Shown here piece by piece: positions 46,151 through 58,252 of a DNA stretch of 64,000 nucleotides (positions are counted from its first letter, which is position 1; the number at the start of each line of letters is the position of its first letter). Both the position numbers and the translations under genes were made by a program. The stretch covers positions 513,501 to 577,500 of the forward strand of contig JAVTVX010000001.1 in assembly GCA_033439265.1 (NCBI GenBank), in the 5' to 3' direction. The notes under the pieces were generated by a model. It saw only the letters and a program-made list of their open reading frames with translations. It had not been told where the DNA came from and made no database searches. Source of the stretch: Dillenia suffruticosa. Its lineage: Eukaryota > Streptophyta > Magnoliopsida > Dilleniales > Dilleniaceae.

Positions 46151-46301
46151 TAACTCCTAATGTGAGGAAATAAAAGATCAGTCGATAAATATAAAAGAAA
46201 ATATCTATAGATATATATATCAAAATGTATGTACAACCAACATAGTTAAGCATCTACGGCTTTAACTAGTGATGGTTCTAAAAAAAAATACATGGACATC
46301 C

Positions 46302-47753
46302 CTAAACATGGGGATCAGTGGGAGGAACACCAAAAATCTCATCAGGACTCGCCTCAGCGTCCTCCTGCGTCATCGCATATACACGGGCCTGTGTCCTCTG
46401 CTGCTGTCGTGATGGTCCTGGCACCGTGTTGCTCCCGGCTACCGTCCGTGGAGCGGTGTGACTCGAGTGCGCAGGTGCTCCCTGCTGTCCTCCTCGGGGA
46501 ACACTCGAGTGTCCACTAGCTATGTGACCTCCAAATCCCAACTCAGGGCAAGTGCTCCTGATGTGTCCTTGCTTCCCACACCGGAAGCATGTAATGGGCA
46601 TCCTACACTCTCCAAAAGGGTGGTGTCCAACACATCGGCGGCAAAAGGGGTGCCATTGATCTGAAGTCTGAGTAGTGGCACTAGGGGCCGGTGTCCTAAA
46701 TCCCTGAGATCGTGATCCCTGTCCAGGATGTGCTTGTCTCGGCTGAGAAAAGTCTTCCTGATATCCTGAACTCCTGCCCTTCTTCGAGCCCTCGCTCGAA
46801 GAAGCCCCAGATCTCTTCTTTTGCTCCCTGTTCTCCCGCTGTCTGCCCTCAGCACGGACGATCTCCTCCGCCCTAAATGCTGAGTCCACAATCTCCGCAA
46901 GGGAGAAACTAGGGGTCACTGTCATGTACCTCCTGATGTTCAAGTTGAGGCCGTCCTCAAACTTGAACCGTAGCTGCGTCGGCGTCGCTAAGTCTGGAAC
47001 AAAAGCAGCTAGTCGCCTCAACTCCATCTCATACTCTGTCACTGTCCTGGCTCCCTGCCGCAAGTGCAGAAACTCTGCCCTCTTGCGGTCCTGCTGGAAC
47101 TCAGAGAAGTACCTGCGATCGAACTCCCGTACGAAGTCCTCCCATCGCAGCGGCTCGGTAGCATCATCACAAATCGCCTCCCACCAAGTGAGGGCGTCAC
47201 CGTCTAAAAGTCTCTCTGCTATCCGAAGCCGGTAGTCCTCGCTCAACCCCAAATCAGTCAAAATCCTGCGGGTACGGTTGATCCAGTGCTTCGCTGCTGT
47301 GGGATCACCCGTCCCTGCGAACTCTGTGCAGCCTAACTGCCTCGCCTCCTTCACCAGCTGGGTGAGCTCGTGAATACGCCTCAAGGTGGAGGAGATAGTG
47401 TCGCTAGGTCCCGACACAGTAGAAGGATCAGCAACTGGTGGCTGATCTGGTACAACAGAAGGTGGTACGGCCGTAGGAGTCGGCACGGCCGTCGGTGGTG
47501 GTGGTGGAGGTGGCATCTGAATTCCGTGTGAGGTGTACCACTCGTACACCTGCCTAAACGCCTCAAAGGACGGTGGTGGAACCTCGGCAGGAGCAGCCGG
47601 CCGAGTAGGCGCTACAGGGGGCGCCCGTGTAGAGAAAGCAGCCTCAGGCACTCCAAGGGTCTCAGGCTCCCTCGGAGGGTCAGGCACGTGAGGGGTCGCG
47701 GGTAGCGCGGGTCTAGCTCCGCGTCCTACTGGTCTACCGCGTCTAGGCGGCAT
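46302..47753 (-). CDS. Element 2 Gag polyprotein, intact
   Basis: An uninterrupted 483-residue frame from ATG 47753 (MPPRRGRPVGRGARPALP) to TAG at 46302-46304. A proline-rich N-terminus (to about residue 120) is followed by a capsid-like region with LVKEARQLGCTEFAGTGD, LTWWEAICDDA, YFSEFQQDRKRAEF and LRQGARTVTEYEMELRRL. A basic linker (REQKKRSGASSSEGSKKG) leads to a CCHC zinc knuckle, CFRCGKQGHIRSTC. In related full elements gag reads on into protease; here it ends in EDAEASPDEIFGVPPTDPHV and a stop. Element 1 gag shares the order and several motifs, so the two elements are related. The open frame contrasts with the ruined pol behind it, consistent with recent function of Gag or a very recent insertion. 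Confidence 0.93.
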   Translation of the reverse strand: MPPRRGRPVGRGARPALPATPHVPDPPREPETLGVPEAAFSTRAPPVAPTRPAAPAEVPPPSFEAFRQVYEWYTSHGIQMPPPPPPPTAVPTPTAVPPSVVPDQPPVADPSTVSGPSDTISSTLRRIHELTQLVKEARQLGCTEFAGTGDPTAAKHWINRTRRILTDLGLSEDYRLRIAERLLDGDALTWWEAICDDATEPLRWEDFVREFDRRYFSEFQQDRKRAEFLHLRQGARTVTEYEMELRRLAAFVPDLATPTQLRFKFEDGLNLNIRRYMTVTPSFSLAEIVDSAFRAEEIVRAEGRQRENREQKKRSGASSSEGSKKGRSSGYQEDFSQPRQAHPGQGSRSQGFRTPAPSATTQTSDQWHPFCRRCVGHHPFGECRMPITCFRCGKQGHIRSTCPELGFGGHIASGHSSVPRGGQQGAPAHSSHTAPRTVAGSNTVPGPSRQQQRTQARVYAMTQEDAEASPDEIFGVPPTDPHV

Positions 47754-48052
47754 AATTCTGCAAGGAGAGAACTTTCATTAGATATAATTCTAGAGTTTGA
47801 CATAATTTAAAAATTAGGGCTAGTTATTCGTAACTAACCCCTAAAATGAATGAAGTTTTGGACCTCAGAATTTAATCAATTAGGTTAGATACTAATCGTA
47901 TCTAACCCCCTAAAATGAATAACTCGTATGTCGAAAACCATATGCAGGGATATAAATGACTGTATGAAACTCTTATGCATTGAGGACTTTTAAAATCAAG
48001 TTACTTGGGAATGTTTTCAAATCATTTTATAAAACATAGCTCTAAACCAAGA

Positions 48053-48064
48053 GCTCTGATACCA
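48053..48064 (-). other. Primer-binding site of element 2
   Basis: TGGTATCAGAGC on the minus strand, complementary to the 3' end of plant initiator tRNA-Met, seven bases inside the 5' LTR (48065-48071 is the spacer). Confidence 0.9.
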
Positions 48065-48071
48065 ACCGAAC

Positions 48072-51000
48072 TGTCACGCCCCGAACCGGGATCGTGAACA
48101 GCCGCCCGTTGTCCCTGGATGCCGGCTGGATTTTTACAGAAAATCGGGCAGAACCTCCCCATAAATCGGAGGTTTCCCATGTACAATTTCACCTGTATAT
48201 GACATTCATCCAGTACAAATAAACAATTGGCCATCCCGGCCTCTCCAAAATCAACAATATCCACAGCCAACATCCAGAACAACGCAAGGCTATAAAGTTT
48301 CTAACAGTCCTAGCAACAGACCTCTACTGTCATGCCCAACTAGAGCATGAGCAGCCGCCACATCGAGCGGACTTAAATTCTACGCATATATAAAATAAAT
48401 TCCCAAGTTATTTTTAAATATTTACAAATGCCTCAATGCAACGAAATAATCAACACGCGAGTTTCGCGAAATAAAGTCCATAATTTATACAGTCATCCCA
48501 GAAAATTTATATAAATACATTGGTCAATCTAAAACCTCCAATACATAATAATATCACCAATCATCATAGCGGAAGAGATGGAAAATATCCATACCCAATC
48601 CCAGTGGTATCTCCTCGATCCAACACTAATCCTGTGGGAAAGAAAGTGAGGGATGAGTATCTATGGGAGGATACTCAGTAAGTGAGGGGATTGACATCAT
48701 GCTATCAATATCGAGGTGAATTTGGAGTGTCAAAGCATAAGATAAGAAAATATCCACAGTGTGCAAACCAATCATGTTATTTCAAAACCATATATAATAC
48801 GCACACATCAGAAAGCAAGATATGCATCCTAAAATTTTACATCAATGTCATGAAGAACCGGCCAATGAAATATTCCCGGCAATGGTCTACCTCGACCAAG
48901 GACGGCGCATTGGGGTTTTTTCCAAATGCAAGTATTAAAGAATGGTTCTCTGCCCCAATGTTGGCCACAGACTACCCCAACTAGCCTGTAAAAAAAATAT
49001 ATAGTGTACATATGACTAGTCGGCCGTGTATGGTGCCCCCGCCTGGTGCTAGACGGAGCCGTACTCAACGTCCTCTCCGATGAGGGTCAACCTGGGACAC
49101 CCATACACACGACAATCTGGCGGATACCTCCGGCCGAAGCGTATCCGGACACAAGGGGTGCCTCTACCAGATGTCCTTCGTAGCTACGGATCACAATATC
49201 AAATCGGCCGGGCACGTAGCCCCATGCATCCCATCACCAGTCGGCCGGGCATATAGCCCCATGCATACTATCATAACGTCGGCCGGGCATACAGCCCAAA
49301 ACATAATATCGTAAAGTCGGCCGGGCATACAGCCCAAAACATAATATCGTAAAGTCGGCCGGACATATAGCCCAAATGTGTAAGTAAATCCATTTAAAAC
49401 CATGTGCCAATGCAGTGAAAGCATTTAAAACATATCAATATGTCGAAAATGTGGCACAATATACGTTTATCAAAACTCATGGATGCATATCAATAAGGTC
49501 AGCAGTTAAGACACTCCAAAGGTCACAAAACATTTCATCAAATATTGGAAAGTCATAACAATCATACATTTTGCAGAAACATGTCATTTAAAAGATATTT
49601 TTGAAACATGGTTTTCAATCAATAGCGAATGTCAAAGTCCCACTCACAGTTCTACGGGAGGGAAGTCACTCCCTACTGACAAGCCAAATCGGATCTGACC
49701 GCTCGAGTCTCCAAAAGATCAACCTAAATCAGATTATCAAATTTCTGTAACATTCTATACTTAACCTTCAATTCATAGATAATCATTTCAGAATTGGTAT
49801 TTTATTCGCATTCCACTTACACTCTAAACATATACAAAACCTTTCATCTTAAATTCAATCCTAGATTCGTCCAATTTATCAATTAGAGTCAAAATCTCCT
49901 CACCTAGGGTTTTCTCGAAGCGCCGAGTCTCGTCCGAAAGTCGCTTCGGTCACTCCAAAGTCTGTAGGGTTTCCTATCAAAACAACATTTATTTGTTAGA
50001 TCTAAACACATAGATCCGAAGCAAAACCCTAAGTCATTTACCTGCGTGGAGAGTCGTGGGCTGTCACGGGCTCGTGGGCCGTCACGGGCAGTCGCGGGCT
50101 CGTGGGCCACGGGCCGGACTGGGCTCGTGGGCTACAGCTAGCGGGCTCGCTGGTCTGCGGGCCAGCGGGCTGGCAGGCCGATGGGCTGAACTGGGCCGCG
50201 GGCCGTACTGGACCTGCGGGCTTGGACGGGCTGTCGGGCCTGGTGGGCCCGTGGGCTTGCTGCTGATGGGCCTGCGGCTAATGGGCCTGCAGGCTGGCGG
50301 GCCTGCGGGCCGACAGTGGCTCGCGGGCTGGTGCTCGCCCGTGCGCTGGTGCGCTGTGCTGGGGCGTGCTCGTGCACTGCTTGCGCGCGCTCGTGCGCTG
50401 CTCGCGCGCGCTCGTGCGCTGCTCGCGCGCGCTCGTGCGCTGCTCGCGCGCGCTCGTGCGCTGCTCGCGCGCGCTCGTGCGCTGGGCCGCGCTCCTGTGC
50501 ATGCTCGTGCGCTGGGCCGCGCCCCCGTGCACGCTCGTGCGCTGGGCCGCTCGCGCTAGTGCGCTGGGCCTCGCGCGATAGTGTGCTGGGCCTTGTGCGC
50601 TCGCGGTCCTGCGCTCGCGCTGACTCGCACCCTGGCTCGCGTGCTAGGGCGCTAGCTCGCGCGCTGCCTGGCTTGCGCTCGCGGGCTCGCTTACGCTCGC
50701 GGGCTCGCTCGAGCTCGCGGCCTCGCTCGAGCTCGCGGGCTGGGGGATCGCGCTGCTGTCGCGCGCTACCGTGGAAGAAGATGCTCGCGGAGGCTCGTGG
50801 CGGTGTGCGGCGAGGCGGAGAGAGTGCGATCGTGGGAGATCGCGAGAGGGAGAGAAGAAGAAGAAGAAGAAGAAGAAGAAGAAGAAGAAGAAGGAGAAGG
50901 AGAAGAAGGGCGGCGGCGGCGTCGGCGGTGGAAGGCGCGGGCCAGCAGCCGAAGGAGGAAGCCGCGGGAAGATGAAAGGTCGGGGGGAGAGAGAGAGAGA

Positions 51001-51084
51001 GAGAGAGAGAGGGAAGGGGGTTAGGGTTTTAACCCTAATCCCCAATTGGGGACGCAGCGTTTTGTCCCAAAACGCTGCGTCTCC

Positions 51085-51149
<65 letters not shown>

Positions 51150-51162
51150 GCTTGGTGTTACA
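48072..51162 (-). repeat. Element 2 5' LTR
   Basis: 3091 bp, 81 bp longer than its partner. The excess is two extra 21-bp units, one extra unit of roughly 30 bp (50485-50540 region), one GAA triplet and a T-run of 58 instead of 52. Otherwise nearly identical. Confidence 0.95.
50380..50484. repeat. 21-bp GC minisatellite, five units (5' LTR)
   Basis: Five copies of the 21-mer (50380, 50401, 50422, 50443, 50464) against three in the 3' LTR. Confidence 0.92.
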
Positions 51163-52403
51163 TCATAGGCCAAGGTTGTGGATCCACGGGGCGCAGCCAG
51201 ATAGCAACTGGGCAAATGGGGATGGGGAGTCTTAACAAAATTTTAGGCCCAACCGTAGGATGGTCAATTGGAAAAGTTTAGTTTGGTTTTATTTTGTACG
51301 TAAAAATCAAAACTTTAACTAAAACTATTATTATATTCACAATTTTGAATCTAGTTTAACAAGGGTCATATTTAGTCTCAAGTGTTGAAGGCAGATGCGT
51401 TTGTGACAGACCGCAGGCTAGAGACCTAATGTCATCGTATTTAACAACCTCCCCCGCAAATTATAAACAAAGTTCTCTCTCTTCAACACGAGAACAACGT
51501 AAGAAATCAAATTCGGTGTTGGTGGCAAGGAAAAAAAAAGGATTATAACATCGTAATTTTTAAGACTTTGATTGACGGGTGCATAGAAAGCCCAATTGTA
51601 ATTGGGCCAAGTCATTCAGTTGTCTATTGAGTCATCCAATCCCTAAGCTCCTCGGTGATTATTGGGCCACAAAGTGTTTGTTTTTTTTTAAATAAATCAC
51701 AGATATTTGTTAACCACGATAAATTTAAATAAATTTTATTCGAAATAGGTTAAACTCTTAGGAGAGAAAACTCTCTTAACGCTTGTTTTTGTCATATATA
51801 AAACTTCAACCCAAAATTTTGTTTAAGAGAGTATTCCATCACTAAATTAACTAGGTGTCGGTGGCCACAAAGTGCTTTCATCCAGTTGTATAGAAGAGTA
51901 AGGTGATGACAAGAATTTCAATGAAATTTTATTTTTTATTTTCTTTTTTAAATCATAATAAAAATTCCAGTTACTCTAATAATGATTTTATGCTGTCAAA
52001 CAATCACTGTTGCATTTTGCATATATATTTACTATCATCCAATAATCCGTCTAAAGTAGAAACAATTCAATTTGTCACTCTTCAATACTTATTGTACACC
52101 TTTTCTTCTCCCATTTTTTGTTTTGTTTAGAGAAGTTTGAGGGGGCGACAGCTTTAGCAAATTTGTATATAGCGATTTCGTGTGTATGTACCAGATACAA
52201 AGTTCTATCTCATCCTTTTTTTTTTTAATAACCCTAGTTCCATCTCATCTGGATTCACTAGATGACTAGCTGTTATGAAAAGATCAAGTAGTTTACCACT
52301 AAGTGGTGTGATTTTTTTTTTTCAATCTATTAGAGGGCTATGCCCTAAATACAAAACAGGGAAATGGACTTTCTGATATTGAAATGTCATTCTTGTTATC
52401 TAA

Positions 52404-53262
52404 TGGAGGAGGATTTGCTCTATAGATACCTATTCCGCTAACTTGAATGTGGAACTGGATTAACGAGAAGTCTTTGGGGGTCTTCTTGAGTGATGCGACC
52501 CACAAATATCCCCCAAGAGTGTTCCGACAGGGGAAGTTCTAATACTTAAATCAGAAAAAGTGATTTTGAGATAATAAGAAACAAACTGAGAAGAATCGTG
52601 AGATAGTTCCGTGTTGTTTTTGTTTGATGAGTGTAGAGCTCTTGAGAATATATTTGGTGGGTTACTTGTGCTGAATATATATAGCATACCTACATGACAA
52701 GTCCCACATATGTTTAGGGGTATAGAAACCCTCAATTTCTTGTAGAGATTGTTGAGAATTTGCCGAGATTGTAGGGACTGTAGTCAAAGATCTATAAGAG
52801 GTTTAAAATCCTGTCTGTTAAGGAAAGTTTAAGTTATCATAGAGATTTCTTACCTTATCGAGAGTGATTATCGAAATCTGTTGTCTCATTGATAAAAACT
52901 TTCACGAGACCATGGAAGGTTTATATTTGATTAAGAAAGATTTAATTTCATTAGAATTTACTTGCTTAATGGGTAATGGGTAATTTCAAGTTCTATTTAT
53001 TACGTAATGGAATGAATTACTCTAATATTAATGGAACGTATCCACAAGGAGTGAGATAACCAAGAGATAGGATGATTGAGAGGTTAGAGATTAGCTGTCT
53101 TCTCAAGAGGGTAATACTAAGAGGGTCGAAAGATATAAGTTAGAGTGCTCGACTGAGGGAGCACTTAACCGAGAGACCGAGAGTATACTTAGTCGTTTAT
53201 GGGCTGTATGGCCTAGTGGGTTAGGTTGCTATGATCTTATGGTAATGGGTCATGTACCATCA
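52404..53262. mobile_element. Unclassified 859-bp block-B insertion
   Basis: Flanked by the 8-bp direct repeat TTATCTAA (52396-52403 and 53263-53270); block A has one TTATCTAA at this place (19938-19945). The insert begins TGGAGGAGG and ends CCATCA. Its TG...CA ends suggest a solo LTR, while the 8-bp duplication suits a hAT-type element; no long terminal inverted repeat is visible. It encodes nothing recognisable. Confidence 0.6.
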
Positions 53263-53429
53263 TTATCTAAAATATCCTAGTATCATTCGATTAGGTGATT
53301 AGTGATAATTAAATATGTGATTTTTATAACTATTTTTGCACCTACTAATTAAATTTTTTCTTTTATGTTCATTTACATTCATGTATAGTATTATAGATTA
53401 TGTGTAGAATTATAGATATGGATTATAGA

Positions 53430-53965
53430 CCGTAGATTGTTAATTATAGTTTGTCCTATATATATGTATGTATAAATATATGTAAGGGATAGGTTTTTGT
53501 CCCACATTGAAAAAAAAAAAGAAGATATCTTGATGAGTTTATAACTCATCAAGGAACAAATCAATTGAATTTGGTTGATAAAACGAATTTGAGAGAAATG
53601 TTGAATTTTAATTATATTTAAGAGTCAAAAGGTGGTATTTGGGCATTTCAATTTTAATAATTATTTTAACTATAAATAATTATTGAATCTATGTTTTGCT
53701 ATTTTAAATTTCTATTTTTGGTTTGTTCTTCTTTTTTTATAAATATTGTCTCCGTTCAACAAAAAAAAGTTTGGAATTTTGCTTCAACAAGAAGAAAGTT
53801 TTGGAATTTTGTTATCTCAAATTTTTATTTTGGTTTGTATGTTTTGGAGAAATTTATCATTAATTCAGCAAGCAATATAACGATGGTATAATTTTCTTAA
53901 GAACAATGATTATTTTATGTATAAATTCATTCAAATTTTTACGATTTTTATAGCATGCAATTTAG
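53430..53965. mobile_element. Probable block-B-specific insertion, unclassified
   Basis: Block A passes directly from ATTATAGACTACAGATAG to GACAATGGATAAAG (about 20150-20185); block B has about 530 extra bp here. The extra sequence contains TTTTTGTCCCACATTG, a phrase common near plant LTR ends, and a perfect inverted repeat GATGAGTT/AACTCATC (53531-53549). Boundaries are approximate. Confidence 0.45.
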
Positions 53966-55629
53966 CAACATAGATAGAATACCAGACGATGGATAAAGAT
54001 TTGCCCGCCAGTTTTAGTCAATTGCGGGCCCAACATCACATGTTGGAACATTTCTTATCCAAAATTGAATGCTTTAAACTCTCACATATCTTTCTAATTT
54101 CCTTTTAATAGTAAAACTTGGTTAGTTGTTTTGCACCTCACATTTAATAGGCATACAATGAAATCAAACAAGAAACCGGATCTGAAGATGGTGGAGTCCT
54201 GCCATTGTAATAGAACTCCAAGTTTCCCATGCGGGCAAAGTGAGCTTAGTCCTCCTCAAAACCTATAGAAGAAACAACGGTTAATGGGTTAGCTAGTTAG
54301 AAAACAGGTACCGTAAAAAGGGCTTTCTAGGAAGTGCTCAACCACAAGCAATTGACTATCCAAAGTTCCCAATGCCTTATTTTCTAAGTCATTCTTTTGG
54401 TATATAATTTGGTATGAACAGGGATCCAATTATCACTATTCTTGCATGTTTAGGTGGAAAATGAACCAAATCCCCATGCCTACCCCATGAATCCTCTTCT
54501 CTTCTTTCTTTCATATTCATGTTTAAATTCAAGATATGCCAACATTTTTTTTTTCTTTGCCAAATTCAAGCCTCGTATGTTCGGAGGTCAACACACATCA
54601 CATGCCTCTTCTACAAACAAAAATGCTCCTCAAAAACAAGGAAACCTCAAAACACGGCAACGTGCATTCGTGAATCTTGACTTCGCATTTGCTAGCACTT
54701 CCGTTTACGTATCTAGTAGCTAGCTAGCTAGCTGCTACTGCTATAGGTGAGTAGTGAGACATGGATTCAAGATAATCGATCTGCTTGAGAGAGAGAGAGA
54801 GAGAGAACATGTGAGCCAAGAATAAATTAGGAGCTTCATTCCCATCTATTCTCATCTCCAATAGGCGAGCATGCACAAATTTTGGGGTAGAAATTGGAAG
54901 AACGATTAATTTCACCAAAGATTTTTTATGATTTCTATCATATATGTAATTTTGAAAAAAAAAAAAAAGAAAAAGAAAACCAAAGCTTAAATAATATATT
55001 ATACTACAACTTTTGTTATGTTCTAAATTTAATTCTGCCTACATAAAAATAAATAAACAGCATTTATCGTGACAAATCTCTTATAATCTTTGTGAGAAAT
55101 CTTTTCAACTCTTTTCATAATTTTTTATGAATTTATTTATTTATTTATTTATGTTATCTAAAATCTCTGTATTCATTGTATATTTGCTTTTTTTTCTTTT
55201 TTTTCTTTTTATCTTGATTGTGCTCTTAATCTCTTTGTTGATTCCCAACACATCATATGCCTAATTAGTGATAAACATAGACCTAATCCAAATGACCTTA
55301 TCATGGGGGCAACAAAGCCTTAAGAACCCCCCAAGCAAATATTGGTTCAAGCTAAAGTTTAAAGAGTACAGTGGTATGAAAGGCAATCACTACTAATCTT
55401 GTAGTGAGGATATCAAGACCGAGTGATCGATCACATGGAGATTAATGCCAAGATACGCAATCATATTAATAATGTTACCATATTATTTAATAAAATATAA
55501 TGTTACCAGGTAAAAAATATTTTAGCCAAATCTGTATATAAATTCTTGACATGTCCAAAAAGATGAGAGTGGAGAACTGTTGTGGTAGACTTGGAAGATA
55601 AAGATAAAGAGACAAGACAAGCATGGGGT

Positions 55630-55662
55630 GGACCAATACCAATACCAATACCAATACCAATG
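55630..55662. repeat. Hexanucleotide (ACCAAT)n microsatellite
   Basis: About five copies of ACCAAT, the last with a G substitution. No counterpart was seen in block A. Confidence 0.85.
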
Positions 55663-57155
55663 CCAAACATATTATGTTGGAATAAAAAGGAGTTGTCCAA
55701 CACTTTTATCTTACCATAGAAAAGGACAGTTTGGATTGCGGCGGGGAGGCCTCACGTGGCTTGCTTTCATTGCCATGCTGCCCAAGCAAAGCAAACAAAA
55801 CAAAATTCTGCCACTTGTAAGCAGCAGAAAACCCATGAAATCCTGCATGAAAGCTGGCTGGATATTATATAAGCCCTTTTTCATAAATTAAAAGAATTAT
55901 TAGAGAAAACTACAAATTTAAAGAAATACTTATAAGGATTTTCTCGTGGAGATGAAGACCATTTCCACTTTTCTATCAGAAAAAATGGAAAATGGGGGAG
56001 CAGAAACCAGAAAAGGAATGAAGAAGCTTAAAAGGTTGGCGAGGGGTGATGGTGAAGTGAAAGCCATTTTCTTCTCCCTTTTCTCCTCCACCTGTCTCGC
56101 CCTTTAATGTTTTGCCCTCATCCCTCATATGAAATTACCCACAAATCTACCCATTATGGTAACGCTAGATTTCCACATTCCCTTATTTTCAATTAACGAG
56201 TCCTACATAATGTCTCTTAGTCTACATTATCTTGGTTTGTGTCCCTAATTTTTAGTTTTTATTTCTTTTTTTTTTTTAATTTTAGTTTAACAATAATATC
56301 ATAATTTATAATTTATATATATTATGAGTAATTTATTTATATTTACTATAACAGAGACTAATTTATTAATTCATTTGATAATTACTTTTTTCCTGGGGCC
56401 AGTTTTAAAATGGAATAATATTATAATTTTTCCAAAAAAAGAAAAGTACAGAAAAGAACTTTATATTCAATATAATATAAAATTTTAAATTAAGAATTTT
56501 TATAATATAATATAATATAAAAAAATAAAAATGGAGTAAAAATGAAAATTAAAAAATAAAAAATTTTTTCCGTTACTGACTGCACCTTAATACAGCAAAG
56601 CATTGCCTCATTAAATCTTAATTAATATATGTGTGTGTGTGTATATAAACATACATCTGAATTTTCTTTTAACTCTCTCTTTCTCTTTCAAAACTTGTGG
56701 TGGTATGTGTTGTTATAAAATAACCCCGTAATGAATCTCTATATATCCAAAATTTCAAAATAAATTATTGAAAAATTACTAAATCCTGAACCAATTACTA
56801 TTTAGAGTCATGTGATTGGCCTTCCAAATCTATATGTTTTCCTCAAAATGTCATTTAACTTCTTTCTTAGTTTTCTTTCAAGATAATGAGATACAAAAAA
56901 ATGAAAGTTACATGAGATCTGAACACCATAATAATAATTTTGTTATCTCTTGGTGTTTCTATTTTAACCCATCATAAAGACAGGAATTATCCTTAGTTTC
57001 TCCATATTAAAGATTAATAAAACACTGAATTCAAACTTATAAAATAGTTTGTAATACATAATTATTCACATACAATCTCAACATTAGATTAAAGATCCAA
57101 CATGATTAGCATTGTGTGTATCGTAATTTATAAGTTGTGGGGTTGAGGAGAGTAT

Positions 57156-58252
57156 CACTACTAGAAAACGGACTTTCAGCGACGGAGAAATCTACCGCTG
57201 AAAGTCCCTTTTCCGTCGCTGATGATGGATTTTTTCAGTCATTAAATCCATCGCAAAAAGTAATCCCGCTAATTTTTAGAGACTGATTTTTTTTCCGTCG
57301 CAAATATCAGTATCAGATTAGCGACGGAAAAAAATCCGTCGCTAAAATCGAAAAAAAAACAAAAAAAAAAACAAAACAGCGAAAGACAGGGATCCGTCGC
57401 TAATTTGAGTTTTAAAAAAAAAATGCACAGACCACCTCTCGCCCACACGTTAACGCTGATGTTGGTGTGAGAACACTCTTTACCACTAAACCAAACAAGT
57501 CATCTACTTATATATCTTTTTTTTTACTTATTATCTTTATTTCTTATTTCTTATTAATATTAGAATAATATAAAATTATAATTTATTATAAAATAATAAA
57601 ATAAATTTATTATTACTTAAAATAAAATAATAAAAAATTTTAAAAAATAAAATAATATTATTCTTTGCAAAATAAAAAAAATAATAAGAATTATTAAATA
57701 AAATTTAAAATTAAAAAATTAAAAATAATTTATTATAAAATAATAAAATAATTTTATCCTTACTTAAAATAAAAATAAAAAATTTGCAAAAAGAAAATAA
57801 TATTATTCTTTGAAAAAAATAATAATAAGAATTATTAAATAAAATTAAAAATATATAAAATATAAAATATAAAATATATAAAAAAAAAATCCGTCTCTAA
57901 TCCGTTAGTAATCCGTCGCTAATTTTTAGTCGGTAATCCGTCGCTAAGTTTCTGTCGCTAATCCGTCTCTAAAAGCTGTAAATATATTTTTTTTATTTTT
58001 TTTTTCTTTCACCAATTCACCGACCGAAATTAGTGACGAAATATTTCCGTCTCTAAAAATTTCGTCTGTAATCTATCGCTGATAATTTTATAATATATTT
58101 TTTTAAATTTTTTAAGGGTTTAGCTACAGAAATATATCCGTCACTAATTTCTGTCGCTAATCTGTCGCTAATCTCTCGATAAAAAATCCGACGTTAATTC
58201 GTCGTAAATCCGTTGCAAATCCATCATTATTACCGACAGATATTTTTCCGTC
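57156..58252. mobile_element. CACTA-like non-autonomous DNA element
   Basis: Begins CACTACTAGAAAAC, the classic CACTA (En/Spm) terminus. Both ends are packed with the subterminal motif GCGACGGA / TCCGTCGC in both orientations (for example 57178-57186, 57319-57325, 57900-57920, 58136-58160). A 12-bp perfect inverted repeat, GGACTTTCAGCG/CGCTGAAAGTCC, lies at 57170-57207. The core is AT-rich with no transposase. The right end (TATTTTTCCGTC, 58241-58252) lacks the expected inverse CACTA terminus, so that end is degraded or truncated. Block A has about 24 bp of unrelated sequence (from 24473) here instead. Confidence 0.75.

Larger units (their letters stand above)
42095..51167 (-). mobile_element. 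Young gag-only Ty3/gypsy retrotransposon (element 2)
   Basis: Complete element on the minus strand with a perfect 5-bp target duplication, TCATA (42095-42099 and 51163-51167). LTRs are 42100-45109 and 48072-51162 and differ by only about five substitutions by eye, plus repeat-length changes. The primer-binding site TGGTATCAGAGC (plus positions 48053-48064) matches initiator tRNA-Met and lies 7 nt from the LTR, as in element 1. The polypurine tract (TTTTTAGGGGGTTAG) abuts the 3' LTR. The 2.96-kb interior holds one intact gag frame and a collapsed pol lacking the RT core, RNase H and integrase. It is non-autonomous, resembling the TR-GAG class. Block A keeps the empty site near 18655. Confidence 0.95.

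Noticed and set aside
42095-51167. Two separate elements rather than one
   Set aside because: Matching 5-bp target duplications at the outer ends and a single primer site and polypurine tract show one insertion.
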